Source of the DNA: Cyanobacteriota bacterium
GTDB taxonomy: Bacteria; Cyanobacteriota; Cyanobacteriia; SKYG9
Assembly: GCA_025054735.1 (NCBI GenBank)
Contig: JANWZG010000005.1
Span: 1-22,925 of the forward strand
Length of the DNA stretch: 22,925 nt
Direction of reading: 5' to 3'
Shown here: piece by piece, positions 1 through 7,289 of the stretch
How positions within the stretch are numbered: the stretch's first letter is position 1
How the letters are laid out: every line of letters starts with the position of its first letter
Made by a program: the position numbers and the translations under genes
Notes under the pieces: generated by a model
What the model was told of the DNA's origin: nothing
Seen by the model: only the letters and a program-made list of their open reading frames with translations
Database searches by the model: none

Positions 1-364
1 GGGCATCGGGTTTGAGGCGCACAGCCTGCTGATAAACTTGAATAGCAGCAGTATACTGTTGCAATTGTTGCAGACAAACACCTAGGTTGTAATAGCCCTC
101 AAAAAAATCTGGATCCAGTCGAATGCTATGGAGAAAACAGGCGATCGCGTCATGCCATTCCTCCTGTTCAGCTAGATACACACCCAACTCGTGATAACCC
201 TGCACATCGGGCTGATAACCTAGTAGCTCACAGTAGAGGGCAATGGCCTCATCGTACTCACCACTGGCCAAATACTGTTCGTAGTAGGTGTTCAGCAGGG
301 TAGCGAGAGTTGAATCTTGATCATGGGACTGAATAGAATCCTCGCTTGCCATAGACAGCAGCAT
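1..364 (-). CDS. TPR-repeat protein, C-terminus beyond the window
   Basis: This partial gene has 121 codons in the window, read from the ATG at 364; an in-frame ATG at 352 is an alternative start and no ribosome binding site settles the choice. The translation contains tetratricopeptide repeats: a pattern like EYDEAIALYCELLGYQPD is followed by EWHDAIACFLHSIRLDPD and QYTAAIQVYQQAVRLKPD, each with the alternating small and aromatic residues and the terminal proline of TPR helices. TPR proteins are scaffolds for protein-protein contacts, and no partner can be named from the sequence. No signal peptide is visible, so it is probably cytoplasmic. It starts 11 bases after the stop of the histidine kinase upstream on the same strand, so the two are probably co-transcribed and may work together. 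The end of the gene lies outside the window. Confidence 0.85.
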   Translation of the reverse strand, partial: MLLSMASEDSIQSHDQDSTLATLLNTYYEQYLASGEYDEAIALYCELLGYQPDVQGYHELGVYLAEQEEWHDAIACFLHSIRLDPDFFEGYYNLGVCLQQLQQYTAAIQVYQQAVRLKPDA

Positions 365-375
365 GACCTTAGCAC

Positions 376-1818
376 TTAGGTAGCCATCATAGGCTCTTGG
401 TATAGTGGCACTGTAAACGTTACAGTGGATCCTAAACCCTCACCCATGCTGTAAAAGTGCACATCACCACCCATTGCTTCCACTAGCTTTTGAGAAATCG
501 CTAACCCCAAGCCAGTGCCACCATATTGGCGAGTGCGAGAGCCATCCACTTGGCTAAAAGACTGGAATAACTTATCCTGTTTCTCCAGCGATACACCAAT
601 ACCAGTATCTTCTACTCGCACCATAACCATTCCAGGCAGTTCCATTGAGGGGGTTTGTACTTTTTCCCGAATAATCTCAGCACTAATGCGAATACCACCC
701 TCGTGGGTAAACTTAATAGCATTGCCTACTAAGTTCAACATCACCTGCAATAATCGCTGATAGTTGCCGTACAACAAAATGTCATCGTAGGTAGGCGGCT
801 TGATAATTTCAAATTTCAGGTTCTTTTGCTGGGCTTGGATGCGGGTAATGCTATCTACATGATTGAACAACTCAGTGAGTCCTACCGGGCTGACTTCCAG
901 TTGCATTTTGCCTGCTTCAATCTTGGCAATATCTAAGATGTCATTAATCAAATTCAGCAGATGAATTGCAGACTTGTAGGCTTCTTGCAAAAACTCTGCT
1001 TGTTCTTCAGGGTCATCAGCCATGCCATCAATCACCAGCTTGAGGAACCCAATCATGCCATTTAGCGGTGTACGCAACTCATGGGAAGTATTGGCTAAAA
1101 ACTCACTCTTCAACCGTGAGGCTTCCTGAGCTTGTCGTTGGGCATCTTCAATAATCCGATGCTGTTTCACCAAGCTAGTATTCATGCGTTGCAGGTCATC
1201 AATTATGGTCTGACGCTGCGCTAGCAACCTAGCGTTGGCAATAGCAGCGCCTATGTCAATAACCAGCTCACGCAAAAACTCTACTTCAATGGGCTGCCAA
1301 GGGCGATCGTTGCGCTGCAAGATTACGATACCATTTGGTTGCTGCTGATAATGGGCAGTTGCCACTAGACAGGGCAATGCTTGGCAGTGGGTGTCGGCTG
1401 CTGAGGGCATTGATGGCTCGCACCCTAATGGCATTATTACTGGCTGTAATGAGGTGACACTTTGCAGCAAAGCAGGATAATCAGACAGGGCTATTCCCGT
1501 TTCTAGGGGTAGTGAAGACTGGTGGTTCAGCTCGCGACTGTAGGTAGCTGCAAGGGTGAGGGGGCTATCACCAGACTCATAGGAATAAACTAGGCAACGA
1601 TCAATATCTAAGGTGCTTCCTAAAGTGTTAGCTATTTGTTGCCAAACAGTCTCTAATGTCAGTACACAGCGGATTTGCCGACTCGTTTCTAGTAGCAGGC
1701 GATAAAACTGAGCAGAATCTGCCATCATACTAGCTGTCACCGTTGTCTCGTGTTGGCGGGTGACACCGTTGGTATCATCGATAGCGGGTTTTCGGAGATC
1801 AGTAGGCATTGGTGTCAT
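376..1818 (-). CDS. GAF-domain sensor histidine kinase
   Basis: This 480-residue protein is a soluble two-component sensor kinase. Residues about 35-200 look like a GAF domain, which in cyanobacteria binds small molecules or bilins; I cannot tell the ligand. A linker of probable coiled coil (about 200-240) leads to the dimerisation domain with the H box NTSHELRTPLNG, in which His246 is the predicted phosphorylation site. The ATPase domain shows the N box (NLVGNAIKF, about 362-370), the G1 box DTGIG (404-408), an F box and the G2 box GGTGLGLA (433-440), so it should be active. There is no transmembrane helix and no receiver domain, so it needs a separate response regulator, and none is encoded nearby. 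A TPR protein gene follows after 11 bases. A near-perfect tandem repeat lies just upstream of the start. Confidence 0.93.
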   Translation of the reverse strand: MTPMPTDLRKPAIDDTNGVTRQHETTVTASMMADSAQFYRLLLETSRQIRCVLTLETVWQQIANTLGSTLDIDRCLVYSYESGDSPLTLAATYSRELNHQSSLPLETGIALSDYPALLQSVTSLQPVIMPLGCEPSMPSAADTHCQALPCLVATAHYQQQPNGIVILQRNDRPWQPIEVEFLRELVIDIGAAIANARLLAQRQTIIDDLQRMNTSLVKQHRIIEDAQRQAQEASRLKSEFLANTSHELRTPLNGMIGFLKLVIDGMADDPEEQAEFLQEAYKSAIHLLNLINDILDIAKIEAGKMQLEVSPVGLTELFNHVDSITRIQAQQKNLKFEIIKPPTYDDILLYGNYQRLLQVMLNLVGNAIKFTHEGGIRISAEIIREKVQTPSMELPGMVMVRVEDTGIGVSLEKQDKLFQSFSQVDGSRTRQYGGTGLGLAISQKLVEAMGGDVHFYSMGEGLGSTVTFTVPLYQEPMMAT

Positions 1819-1836
1819 GGAGGCAATGACAAAAGG

Positions 1837-1866
1837 CTATGAGCAATACAGACTATGAGCAATGCA
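1837..1866. repeat. Tandem repeat upstream of the histidine kinase
   Basis: The 14-mer CTATGAGCAATACA at 1837-1850 recurs as CTATGAGCAATGCA at 1853-1866, with one mismatch and a period of 16 bases. It begins 19 bases upstream of the kinase start codon, so it probably lies in the leader or promoter. Function is unknown. Confidence 0.7.
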
Positions 1867-2082
1867 TTAGACAGCATGTTAGCTGTTTTAAAGCAGTAGC
1901 AGGAACTTTGAAGGATAGCAATCACTTGTAGTTTGGAGTAGTCGTGCAACGTCAGTCAAACCCTTGTAGATGGGAATTATTTTGGTGATGGCTAGCTGAA
2001 CGGAAGCATTAGTCTACGATCGCTGACTACGTACAGTCCCTGCTTAGCATTGTTGGCGATCACACTATTGCTTTGCAGACAC

Positions 2083-2313
2083 TCAATCATTCCACTCACC
2101 CCTAGGTGGGACAGGAGGATTTCGCTGAAATGTATGGGTAAGATCATCGTCACGCCTCGACTCACCCTTGAGCCATTGACGCAGCGCAACCTCGATGACC
2201 TTGCTAGGATCATTGGTTAAGTGTCGAATCTCATCCAACAATTCAGAGTCAATGTGGATGGATAACTCGGTCTTTTGAGTCGATCGGGTTGACGGGGCAG
2301 CATTTTCGTGCAT
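2083..2313 (-). CDS. Ribbon-helix-helix (CopG/antitoxin-like) small protein
   Basis: Read from the ATG at 2313 this is a protein of 76 residues; the frame stays open to another ATG at 2352. Residues about 15-50 (TELSIHIDSELLDEIRHL followed by NDPSKVIEVALRQWL) fit a ribbon-helix-helix fold: one short strand of alternating residues, then two helices separated by a short turn containing a serine. This family binds DNA as a dimer and includes CopG-type repressors and many antitoxins. The C-terminus is a polar, proline-rich tail with acidic clusters, such as antitoxins use to wrap a toxin. No toxin gene of recognisable type lies next to it: the frame just downstream holds only a 32-codon ORF overlapping its end. 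It may therefore be a free-standing regulator. Neither possible start has a good ribosome binding site. Confidence 0.6.
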   Translation of the reverse strand: MHENAAPSTRSTQKTELSIHIDSELLDEIRHLTNDPSKVIEVALRQWLKGESRRDDDLTHTFQRNPPVPPRGEWND

Positions 2314-2790
2314 AGCAATCACAGGATAGGTACAGGGAGTAATGACTACCATGGATACACATCAACTTGGTAGCTGCAAAGTGATGCCTCGCTGGCTAAA
2401 AGGCATCTGGAACAGGCTAGATGCTACTGCACTAGAAACTTTGACACGACTAGCAAGTATCTAAGCGTACAATACTGACAAGCCTATTGGCCTCTTTACT
2501 GCATTGTCAGTGATATGAGTATGCCATAGCAGTGACCTTGCGCATAGCAGACTGGTCAGGAAATTTTGGATATTCGCTGCTCAACTGTAAAAAAGTTGAG
2601 AGAAATGCCTTCCCTCAACTTCATAAACGATCGCACTAGTTCTTGGTGAGTTGATAGCCGTATAGCAGAGTGGTTGACCACCAACATCCTGGAATTGCTT
2701 CACTATTTAGCGCCGTGACTGGCTATAGTTCTGAGCCACTTGGCTCTGTAGACCATTAATGAGACTATTGATGCCTCTGGACTAAACCTG
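2314..2790. other. Gene-poor interval (477 bases)
   Basis: No convincing coding region is visible here on either strand. The interval holds the terminator of the lipoprotein gene (2589-2621) and a third copy of one of its stem arms (2580-2586). I saw no tRNA or known RNA. Confidence 0.6.
2589..2621 (-). terminator. Intrinsic terminator of the small lipoprotein gene
   Basis: On the minus strand AAGTTGAG (2621-2614) pairs with CTCAACTT (2600-2593), and the pairing continues inward through G-C, A-U and G-U pairs to a short loop, giving a stem of about 12-13 pairs. A run of six T follows directly. The inner G-U pairs would be A-C mismatches on the plus strand, so the structure is specific to minus-strand transcripts. 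It lies about 170 bases after the lipoprotein stop codon. Confidence 0.75.
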
Positions 2791-3222
2791 TTAACTTCTG
2801 CAGTAGTCGTTGATATCTCTAACTAAGTTACTTTCTTGGCCAGTTGCTTGCTGCAATTCTTGCAGTGCCTTTTGACCAGCGTCTCGATCGCGCCTCTTAG
2901 CGGCTTCAACCAATGCTCGACTAGCTTTCCCTGTATCTCGATACATCTTGACAAACCTGGCCTGGAAATCTTGTAACTTCTTGTCAGAAATTTTGACCGC
3001 TTCTAGCTCAGTAGCATAACCATCTAAGCTATCAGCAGCTTTGTTGAGATCATCCAGTCGATTGCTAGATGATTTGCCCAGTTGCTGTGCTTCGGTAGCA
3101 GCTTTGTTAACCACTTCACTCAATTTGTTGCATTGAGCAACTTTGCTGGGGCCACAGCTTGCTACCAATAGTCCGATAGCAACGCTAGATAGGGCAATGC
3201 CAGACCAATGGGAAAAGCGCAT
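2791..3222 (-). CDS. Small helical lipoprotein of unknown function
   Basis: This gene encodes 143 residues. A hydrophobic signal segment (about 9-22) ends in the lipobox V-A-S-C, with Cys23 the expected lipid-modified residue, so the mature protein should be a lipoprotein. The rest is almost entirely helical, rich in Ala, Lys, Gln and Asp with heptad-like spacing, and resembles an antiparallel helical bundle. Two more cysteines, Cys31 and one three residues from the end (about 141), could form a disulfide clamping the ends of the bundle. The start is well supported: AGGAGAT lies 6 bases before the ATG. A strong terminator downstream suggests a single-gene transcript. I do not recognise the family; many cyanobacteria have short lipoproteins of this style without assigned function. 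Confidence 0.85.
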   Translation of the reverse strand: MRFSHWSGIALSSVAIGLLVASCGPSKVAQCNKLSEVVNKAATEAQQLGKSSSNRLDDLNKAADSLDGYATELEAVKISDKKLQDFQARFVKMYRDTGKASRALVEAAKRRDRDAGQKALQELQQATGQESNLVRDINDYCRS

Positions 3223-3284
3223 GTACTTATCTCCTGTGAGATGACTATTCGGGCATCAATCCTACCATGCCTATAATTGCTTGC

Positions 3285-3488
3285 CTAAAGCTCGCTAAGC
3301 TGCCAAAGAAAGGGGACCAGGCAACAATTGTCATTAGATATCGGCTTGGAGTGGTCTGCTGCAAGGCTAACCTGACGAGAGCTATATCCGTAGGTGTCTA
3401 CTTCAAGTCCATAAAGATTTAACAATTGATTGGCTAAGCGTGGTAAAGGATTAAGCCGAATTGACCAGATCCCGCGGGTTATACTCAT
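3285..3488 (-). CDS. Doubtful small ORF, hypothetical
   Basis: This is the only sizeable open frame in the gap between the lipoprotein gene and the L,D-transpeptidase-like gene. From the ATG at 3488 it encodes 67 residues; an ATG at 3509 adds seven. Codon choice looks ordinary, and the stretch LANQLLNLYGLEVDTYGYSS could be a real folded segment, but no motif is recognisable. No ribosome binding site is visible before either ATG. It could equally be a chance frame or the remnant of a longer gene. Conservation in related genomes would be needed to accept it. Confidence 0.3.
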   Translation of the reverse strand: MSITRGIWSIRLNPLPRLANQLLNLYGLEVDTYGYSSRQVSLAADHSKPISNDNCCLVPFLWQLSEL

Positions 3489-3564
3489 GGATTCATAGGC
3501 TAAAATCACAGCCGTAGTCTGTTTCTCTGAACAATCAGTTTATTAATTACACGGTTGTAGGCTC

Positions 3565-4923
3565 ATGAATCTCATCGCGGTATGGCTCAGGGGTAAGGCT
3601 CTGGCAAAGATGATTATATTGACTGGGATAGTGACTGTGATGCCGATGGCCAGACCAGCAGGAGCAATTACCCAAGCCACAGCAGAGGCCCGCGATCGTC
3701 AGTACCAGCAACAGGCTCGTCAGATTTATCCAGGTAACTATGATTTACGCCTTAATCCGTTAGTTGATGCCAAGGAAAGCCATTGGCGAAATATTCTTTG
3801 GACAACAGCCCTGTTGGAACCGCAGGAACCCTATGTGATTCAGGCCATTGAGCAAATTCTTGAACTGAGTACACGGCGTGGGCTGTCGTCTGCTCAAAAG
3901 CGAATCCTCAAGACGGGGATGCAAGTTGGTACCCAACTGTACACGGGTAATCCTGTAGCATATAACACGATCGGGCAATGGATGCTACGGGCAGCCCAAA
4001 GTAGTCCAGATCCCCAATTTGCGGCTATGGGTTTGTCTGCTTTAGCGCAGGCAGGAGTTGACCCCCAGCAGTTGCTTTCCATTAGTCGTCAGTTACAGCA
4101 ACGATTTCCCAACTGGCAAAACAATGTGTTTCTGTACACAACGATTCAAGATATTGCTCTACGCCAAGCTCCTACGCCGATGCCGCCCTTGCAGGATTTG
4201 CTGAGCTGGCAGGTTGCGCCTAATCAACTTCACCTGTATGTATTATGTCGTCCCAACCGCTGGGTGTTGTGTCAAGCGATACTGAAGGATAAGCAGGGTA
4301 AGCTTGTGCAGCAGTCGGATGGACAGGTCTGGTCGGTGCCGTTGTTGTTGCGATCGCTGCATGGGCTAAGTTGGAACTTTGAACGCGGACAGACCCCCCA
4401 AGGTATTTATCGCATGGAAGGGGTAGTGCCTCAGCCTGACCTAGAGTACTTCCGCGCCTATGGGCAGTTTGACTTGGTTAAGCTGTTCGTGCCCTATGAA
4501 CCAGGTGTTAAATCATTCTTGCCTGGTCGTCGGGGTGGTTTTACAGGTGGGTTGAGTACATACCGATCGCTCTTGCCACCCTCTTGGCGCAACTATTATC
4601 CCATTCAGCAAAGCTATTGGGCAGGCAAGGCAGGGCGGGGCCTGTTTCGGATCCACGGTACGGGTGATGCTCCTACCTTATTTGCCAACAACCAGCGGTA
4701 TCCTCAAACGGCGGCTTGGAACCCTACCATTGGTTGCCTCTCTGCCCTAGAGCTTTATGACGAGTCAGGACGACTGCAGCGGGCTGATATGCCCAAGATT
4801 TTGGCCGAGCTGCGTCAGTTGGGTGGGCCTAACTTCACAGGCTATGTGATTGTCGTAGATGTTCCAGGTGACGACAGTCAGCCAATTTCCCTTGAGAACA
4901 TTAGCACTAAGGCTAGCCTTTAG
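3565..4923 (+). CDS. Exported L,D-transpeptidase-like (YkuD-type) protein
   Basis: The product has 452 residues. The N-terminus (about 1-34, ending PAGA) looks like a signal peptide. Residues about 40-200 are helical and Gln/Leu-rich, perhaps a repeat or scaffold region. The C-terminal half carries a divergent YkuD catalytic signature: IHGTG around His364, then after 27 residues TIGCLSALE with Cys391. YkuD enzymes cross-link or trim peptidoglycan, or attach proteins to it, using a Cys nucleophile. The canonical motif is [ST]HGC[IV]R. Here Ile replaces the His before Gly-Cys and no Arg follows, a pattern closer to the YafK/DpaA branch, which has S-I-G-C. Activity is therefore plausible but not certain. 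The gene converges on the DevB-family gene and their 3' ends overlap by 11 bases. Confidence 0.7.
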   Translation: MNLIAVWLRGKALAKMIILTGIVTVMPMARPAGAITQATAEARDRQYQQQARQIYPGNYDLRLNPLVDAKESHWRNILWTTALLEPQEPYVIQAIEQILELSTRRGLSSAQKRILKTGMQVGTQLYTGNPVAYNTIGQWMLRAAQSSPDPQFAAMGLSALAQAGVDPQQLLSISRQLQQRFPNWQNNVFLYTTIQDIALRQAPTPMPPLQDLLSWQVAPNQLHLYVLCRPNRWVLCQAILKDKQGKLVQQSDGQVWSVPLLLRSLHGLSWNFERGQTPQGIYRMEGVVPQPDLEYFRAYGQFDLVKLFVPYEPGVKSFLPGRRGGFTGGLSTYRSLLPPSWRNYYPIQQSYWAGKAGRGLFRIHGTGDAPTLFANNQRYPQTAAWNPTIGCLSALELYDESGRLQRADMPKILAELRQLGGPNFTGYVIVVDVPGDDSQPISLENISTKASL

Positions 4924-6085
4924 ATTCAATCAAGACCATAACTTGTAGGTTCGTCAGTCCTTTGACTGCTTGAGTCTCGTTTAAACGGATCCTGACTTCC
5001 ACGACACGAGTATCAGTGTCTGCTGCTGGATCAGTATTGAGCACGTCATTTTTGCGAATTTGCTTGCCAATCCGATCGACAACGCCGGTTACGGTGCCCG
5101 CAAAGGCAGGGCTGGTAATGGTAGCTGGTTGTCCCAACCGAACCCGCCCAATATCTGTTTCATAAACCTCGGCAACAGCATACATCAGGTTGGTATTTCC
5201 TAGCTCTAGAATGCCGTCATTGCCTACAACCTCACCAGGATCGGTGTGAATTTTCAACACTTCCCCGCTAATGGGTGCACGCACTACGGATGTATCAAAT
5301 TCAGCTTGAACCCGCTGTAAATTGGCGATTGCTACCCCAACTGCTGCTTCAGCTTGCTGAATATCCGTTGGACGCACCTCAGCAATGCGATTTAGAGTCG
5401 CCCTTGCTTCGGTCAGCGCAGCCGGGGTTGTTCTGCGAATGCGTGTCAGGGTGGCTTGGGCTTCTTGCAGGCTCTGACGAGCAGTATCTAGCGCTAACCG
5501 TTTGCTATCGCGCTGCGATGCTGATGTTGCTCCAGTTTCGTAGAGCATTTGAAATCGCTGATACTCTAGGTCAGCGTTTTGTACCTCAGCCGTCAGGCGA
5601 GCAACCGTTGCTTCTTGAGCGTTGATCTCTCCTTGATATTGAGCCTCAAGGCGATTAATGGTAGCCCGTTGGGCATCGATTTCCCCCTGCTTTGCCCCAG
5701 CTTGCACTTGAGCAAGCCGTGCTTCTGCTTCCCTCACCTCGGCCTCTGCTTGCACGAGTTGGGCCTGGAGACGATCGCGGTTATCCATCACTGCTAGCAC
5801 TTGCCCAGCCTGTACCTGCTCACCCTCTTTTACCAAGAGACGCTCTACCCTAGAGCTACCCAGGGCAGAAGGAGCAGCTACCTTGACAACACCGTCCCCT
5901 GGTTCTATGCGTCCCAAGGCTGAGATAGATTTGTTGGCATCATGGGCAGCAGTACTGGCGACAGTTAGCTCTGGTAGTTTCGACTTGGAAGCATTGAGCC
6001 TCACAACAGCGACCAAGGTTAACCAGACAACACAAACTGCTCCCACGAGCGTCACGACGATCGGCACTGTCCCGAATGACTTCAT
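4913..6085 (-). CDS. DevB-family ABC exporter membrane fusion protein
   Basis: This 390-residue protein matches the DevB branch of HlyD/RND-type membrane fusion proteins. It has one N-terminal membrane anchor (about 9-29) and a beta/lipoyl half-motif with ALGRIEPGDGVVKVAAP and LLVKEGEQVQAGQVLAV. A long helical hairpin of coiled coil (about 105-265, rich in Ala, Gln, Glu and Arg) follows, then the second lipoyl half VVRAPISGEVLKI and C-terminal beta-barrel domains. Such proteins bridge an inner-membrane transporter and an outer-membrane channel. In heterocyst-forming cyanobacteria DevB works with DevC permease and DevA ATPase. Here neither gene follows: the next gene is the convergent L,D-transpeptidase-like gene. 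It is instead coupled by an ATGA overlap (6082-6085) to the upstream coiled-coil membrane protein gene. Confidence 0.9.
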   Translation of the reverse strand: MKSFGTVPIVVTLVGAVCVVWLTLVAVVRLNASKSKLPELTVASTAAHDANKSISALGRIEPGDGVVKVAAPSALGSSRVERLLVKEGEQVQAGQVLAVMDNRDRLQAQLVQAEAEVREAEARLAQVQAGAKQGEIDAQRATINRLEAQYQGEINAQEATVARLTAEVQNADLEYQRFQMLYETGATSASQRDSKRLALDTARQSLQEAQATLTRIRRTTPAALTEARATLNRIAEVRPTDIQQAEAAVGVAIANLQRVQAEFDTSVVRAPISGEVLKIHTDPGEVVGNDGILELGNTNLMYAVAEVYETDIGRVRLGQPATITSPAFAGTVTGVVDRIGKQIRKNDVLNTDPAADTDTRVVEVRIRLNETQAVKGLTNLQVMVLIESKG

Positions 6086-6942
6086 CGATGTTTACTTTTT
6101 ACTTGGTGCAAACTGTCAGTTCTATTAGTTGGTGCTTTGGTAGTTGGTGCTTTGGTAGTTGGTGAAAACCGGCGATTTGGAGTTGTCCTAAAGGTAACAT
6201 TGGTGCCATCCTGAGCTTGTTCTAAGACCAGTAATGGAGTTGGTTTAGCCTTTTGATCCCACTGGAGTTGAGCAATTCGTCCCTGGATAGTTGGCTGCCA
6301 ACTGTCGTTTTCATCAGACGGGCTAAGATACTTTTCGATGCATTCAATAATTTGGCGGACGGTCTCAGATGTGGGCTGGGTGGGTAACTTCGTTAGCTTA
6401 ACTTGAATACGGAATAGAACCCGCTTCGTGCCCCTAGGCATATCACCAGGTTCATACTCCACATCAAATATCTCATCGACCAATCGCCCTGTGCTGGCAA
6501 TTCCTACCTGTACGTCGCCCGCATGGTTAGGCCGCAAGGCGATCGAGATCCGCTCCTTAACCTTAATCTTGATTTGGTTAACAATTACATAATTGAAGCG
6601 CTCCTCCGACATGCGCATACGCAAGTAGTCTAGGTTAAACTCCCGTGAGTGAACCAGGTCAGGATTCGTCTCCATCTTGGTGATGGTCTCAGCAGCTAGC
6701 TTTAGCTTCTTCTGGAGTTCCTGATTTTTAACCGTTTCAAACTTCAGCTTGCGTTGAAACTCTGTTGTCTTTATCTTTAGGAACACAGCTAGCCCAATCA
6801 CAAGCAGCAGCAAAACTCCAGATGTTCCCATCCAAATCGTACTCGCCAGGGAGTTAGTCTCTGGCTGGGGCCTAGGGGTTGCTTTGGGAACACTAGGGGC
6901 CTGGGCTATGAAAAGGCGCGTCGGGACGGTGGGTGTAAACAT
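6082..6942 (-). CDS. Membrane-anchored coiled-coil protein, unknown function
   Basis: The 286-residue product starts with a Pro/Thr-rich segment, followed by one transmembrane helix (about 35-56). A charged helix (about 58-92, KTTEFQRKLKFETV and onward) is likely a short coiled coil. A mixed alpha/beta region follows (about 100-245), including NYVIVNQIKIKVKERISIAL and several amphipathic strands, which looks like a folded domain that I do not recognise. The C-terminal tail is disordered, with a perfect duplication TTKAPTTKAP encoded by a 15-base tandem repeat. Its stop codon overlaps the start of the DevB-family gene as ATGA, so the two are probably translated together and may form one envelope complex. 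No ribosome binding site is evident before the ATG. It is probably a conserved cyanobacterial hypothetical protein. Confidence 0.75.
   Translation of the reverse strand: MFTPTVPTRLFIAQAPSVPKATPRPQPETNSLASTIWMGTSGVLLLLVIGLAVFLKIKTTEFQRKLKFETVKNQELQKKLKLAAETITKMETNPDLVHSREFNLDYLRMRMSEERFNYVIVNQIKIKVKERISIALRPNHAGDVQVGIASTGRLVDEIFDVEYEPGDMPRGTKRVLFRIQVKLTKLPTQPTSETVRQIIECIEKYLSPSDENDSWQPTIQGRIAQLQWDQKAKPTPLLVLEQAQDGTNVTFRTTPNRRFSPTTKAPTTKAPTNRTDSLHQVKSKHR
6126..6164. repeat. 15-base tandem repeat inside a coding region
   Basis: The unit TAGTTGGTGCTTTGG occurs twice in a row (6126-6140 and 6141-6155), with a third partial copy of nine bases. Read on the minus strand in frame it encodes TTKAP twice near the C-terminus of the coiled-coil membrane protein, so slippage would change tail length without a frameshift. 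Confidence 0.85.
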
Positions 6943-7289
6943 TGCTAGGTAGACGGGTAGATTGGTAAGGGCCAGCGCTAGAAACTGTCGTAGCGTTCAG
7001 TCTTATCTAACCTTAAGTTACCCATTGCTGGTCGCTGACAACCAACCGGTCTTGGTAACTCTCAAGGAACTATTGTTAGCAACGAATGTTTCGGATGAGG
7101 AAACACTAGCCAGTTGAGCTAACGTCAACCTGATGGCAAGCCTACAAACTCCAGGCCAGACAGCTATTTGCTCAAGGGTTGCACAGTGATAACCCCATCT
7201 CTTCCATACTACCACTCGGATGAAGTTGCTGGCGTTGCAGGCTAGCGGAGGCTGAGAATTGATTCTAGGCTTGCCTAATCCTTGCCTAG
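6943..7289. other. Intergenic interval (347 bases)
   Basis: I see no convincing gene here. A minus-strand open frame of 94 codons (7018-7302) is rich in Cys and Trp, lacks any recognisable motif and overlaps the end of the M15 gene, so I do not accept it. The interval probably holds the promoter of the coiled-coil/DevB pair and the 3' end of the M15 transcript. Confidence 0.55.
7265..7289 (-). terminator. Weak stem-loop after the M15 gene
   Basis: CTAGGC (7289-7284 on the minus strand) can pair with GCCTAG (7270-7265) across a 13-base loop, directly after the stop codon of the M15 gene. The stem is only six pairs and no T-run follows, so it may stabilise the message end rather than act as an intrinsic terminator. 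Confidence 0.3.

Noticed and set aside
1992..2090. Possible 32-codon toxin overlapping the end of the ribbon-helix-helix gene
   Set aside because: Too short, without recognisable features; the overlap is only suggestive. Kept as a remark in a finding, not as a gene.
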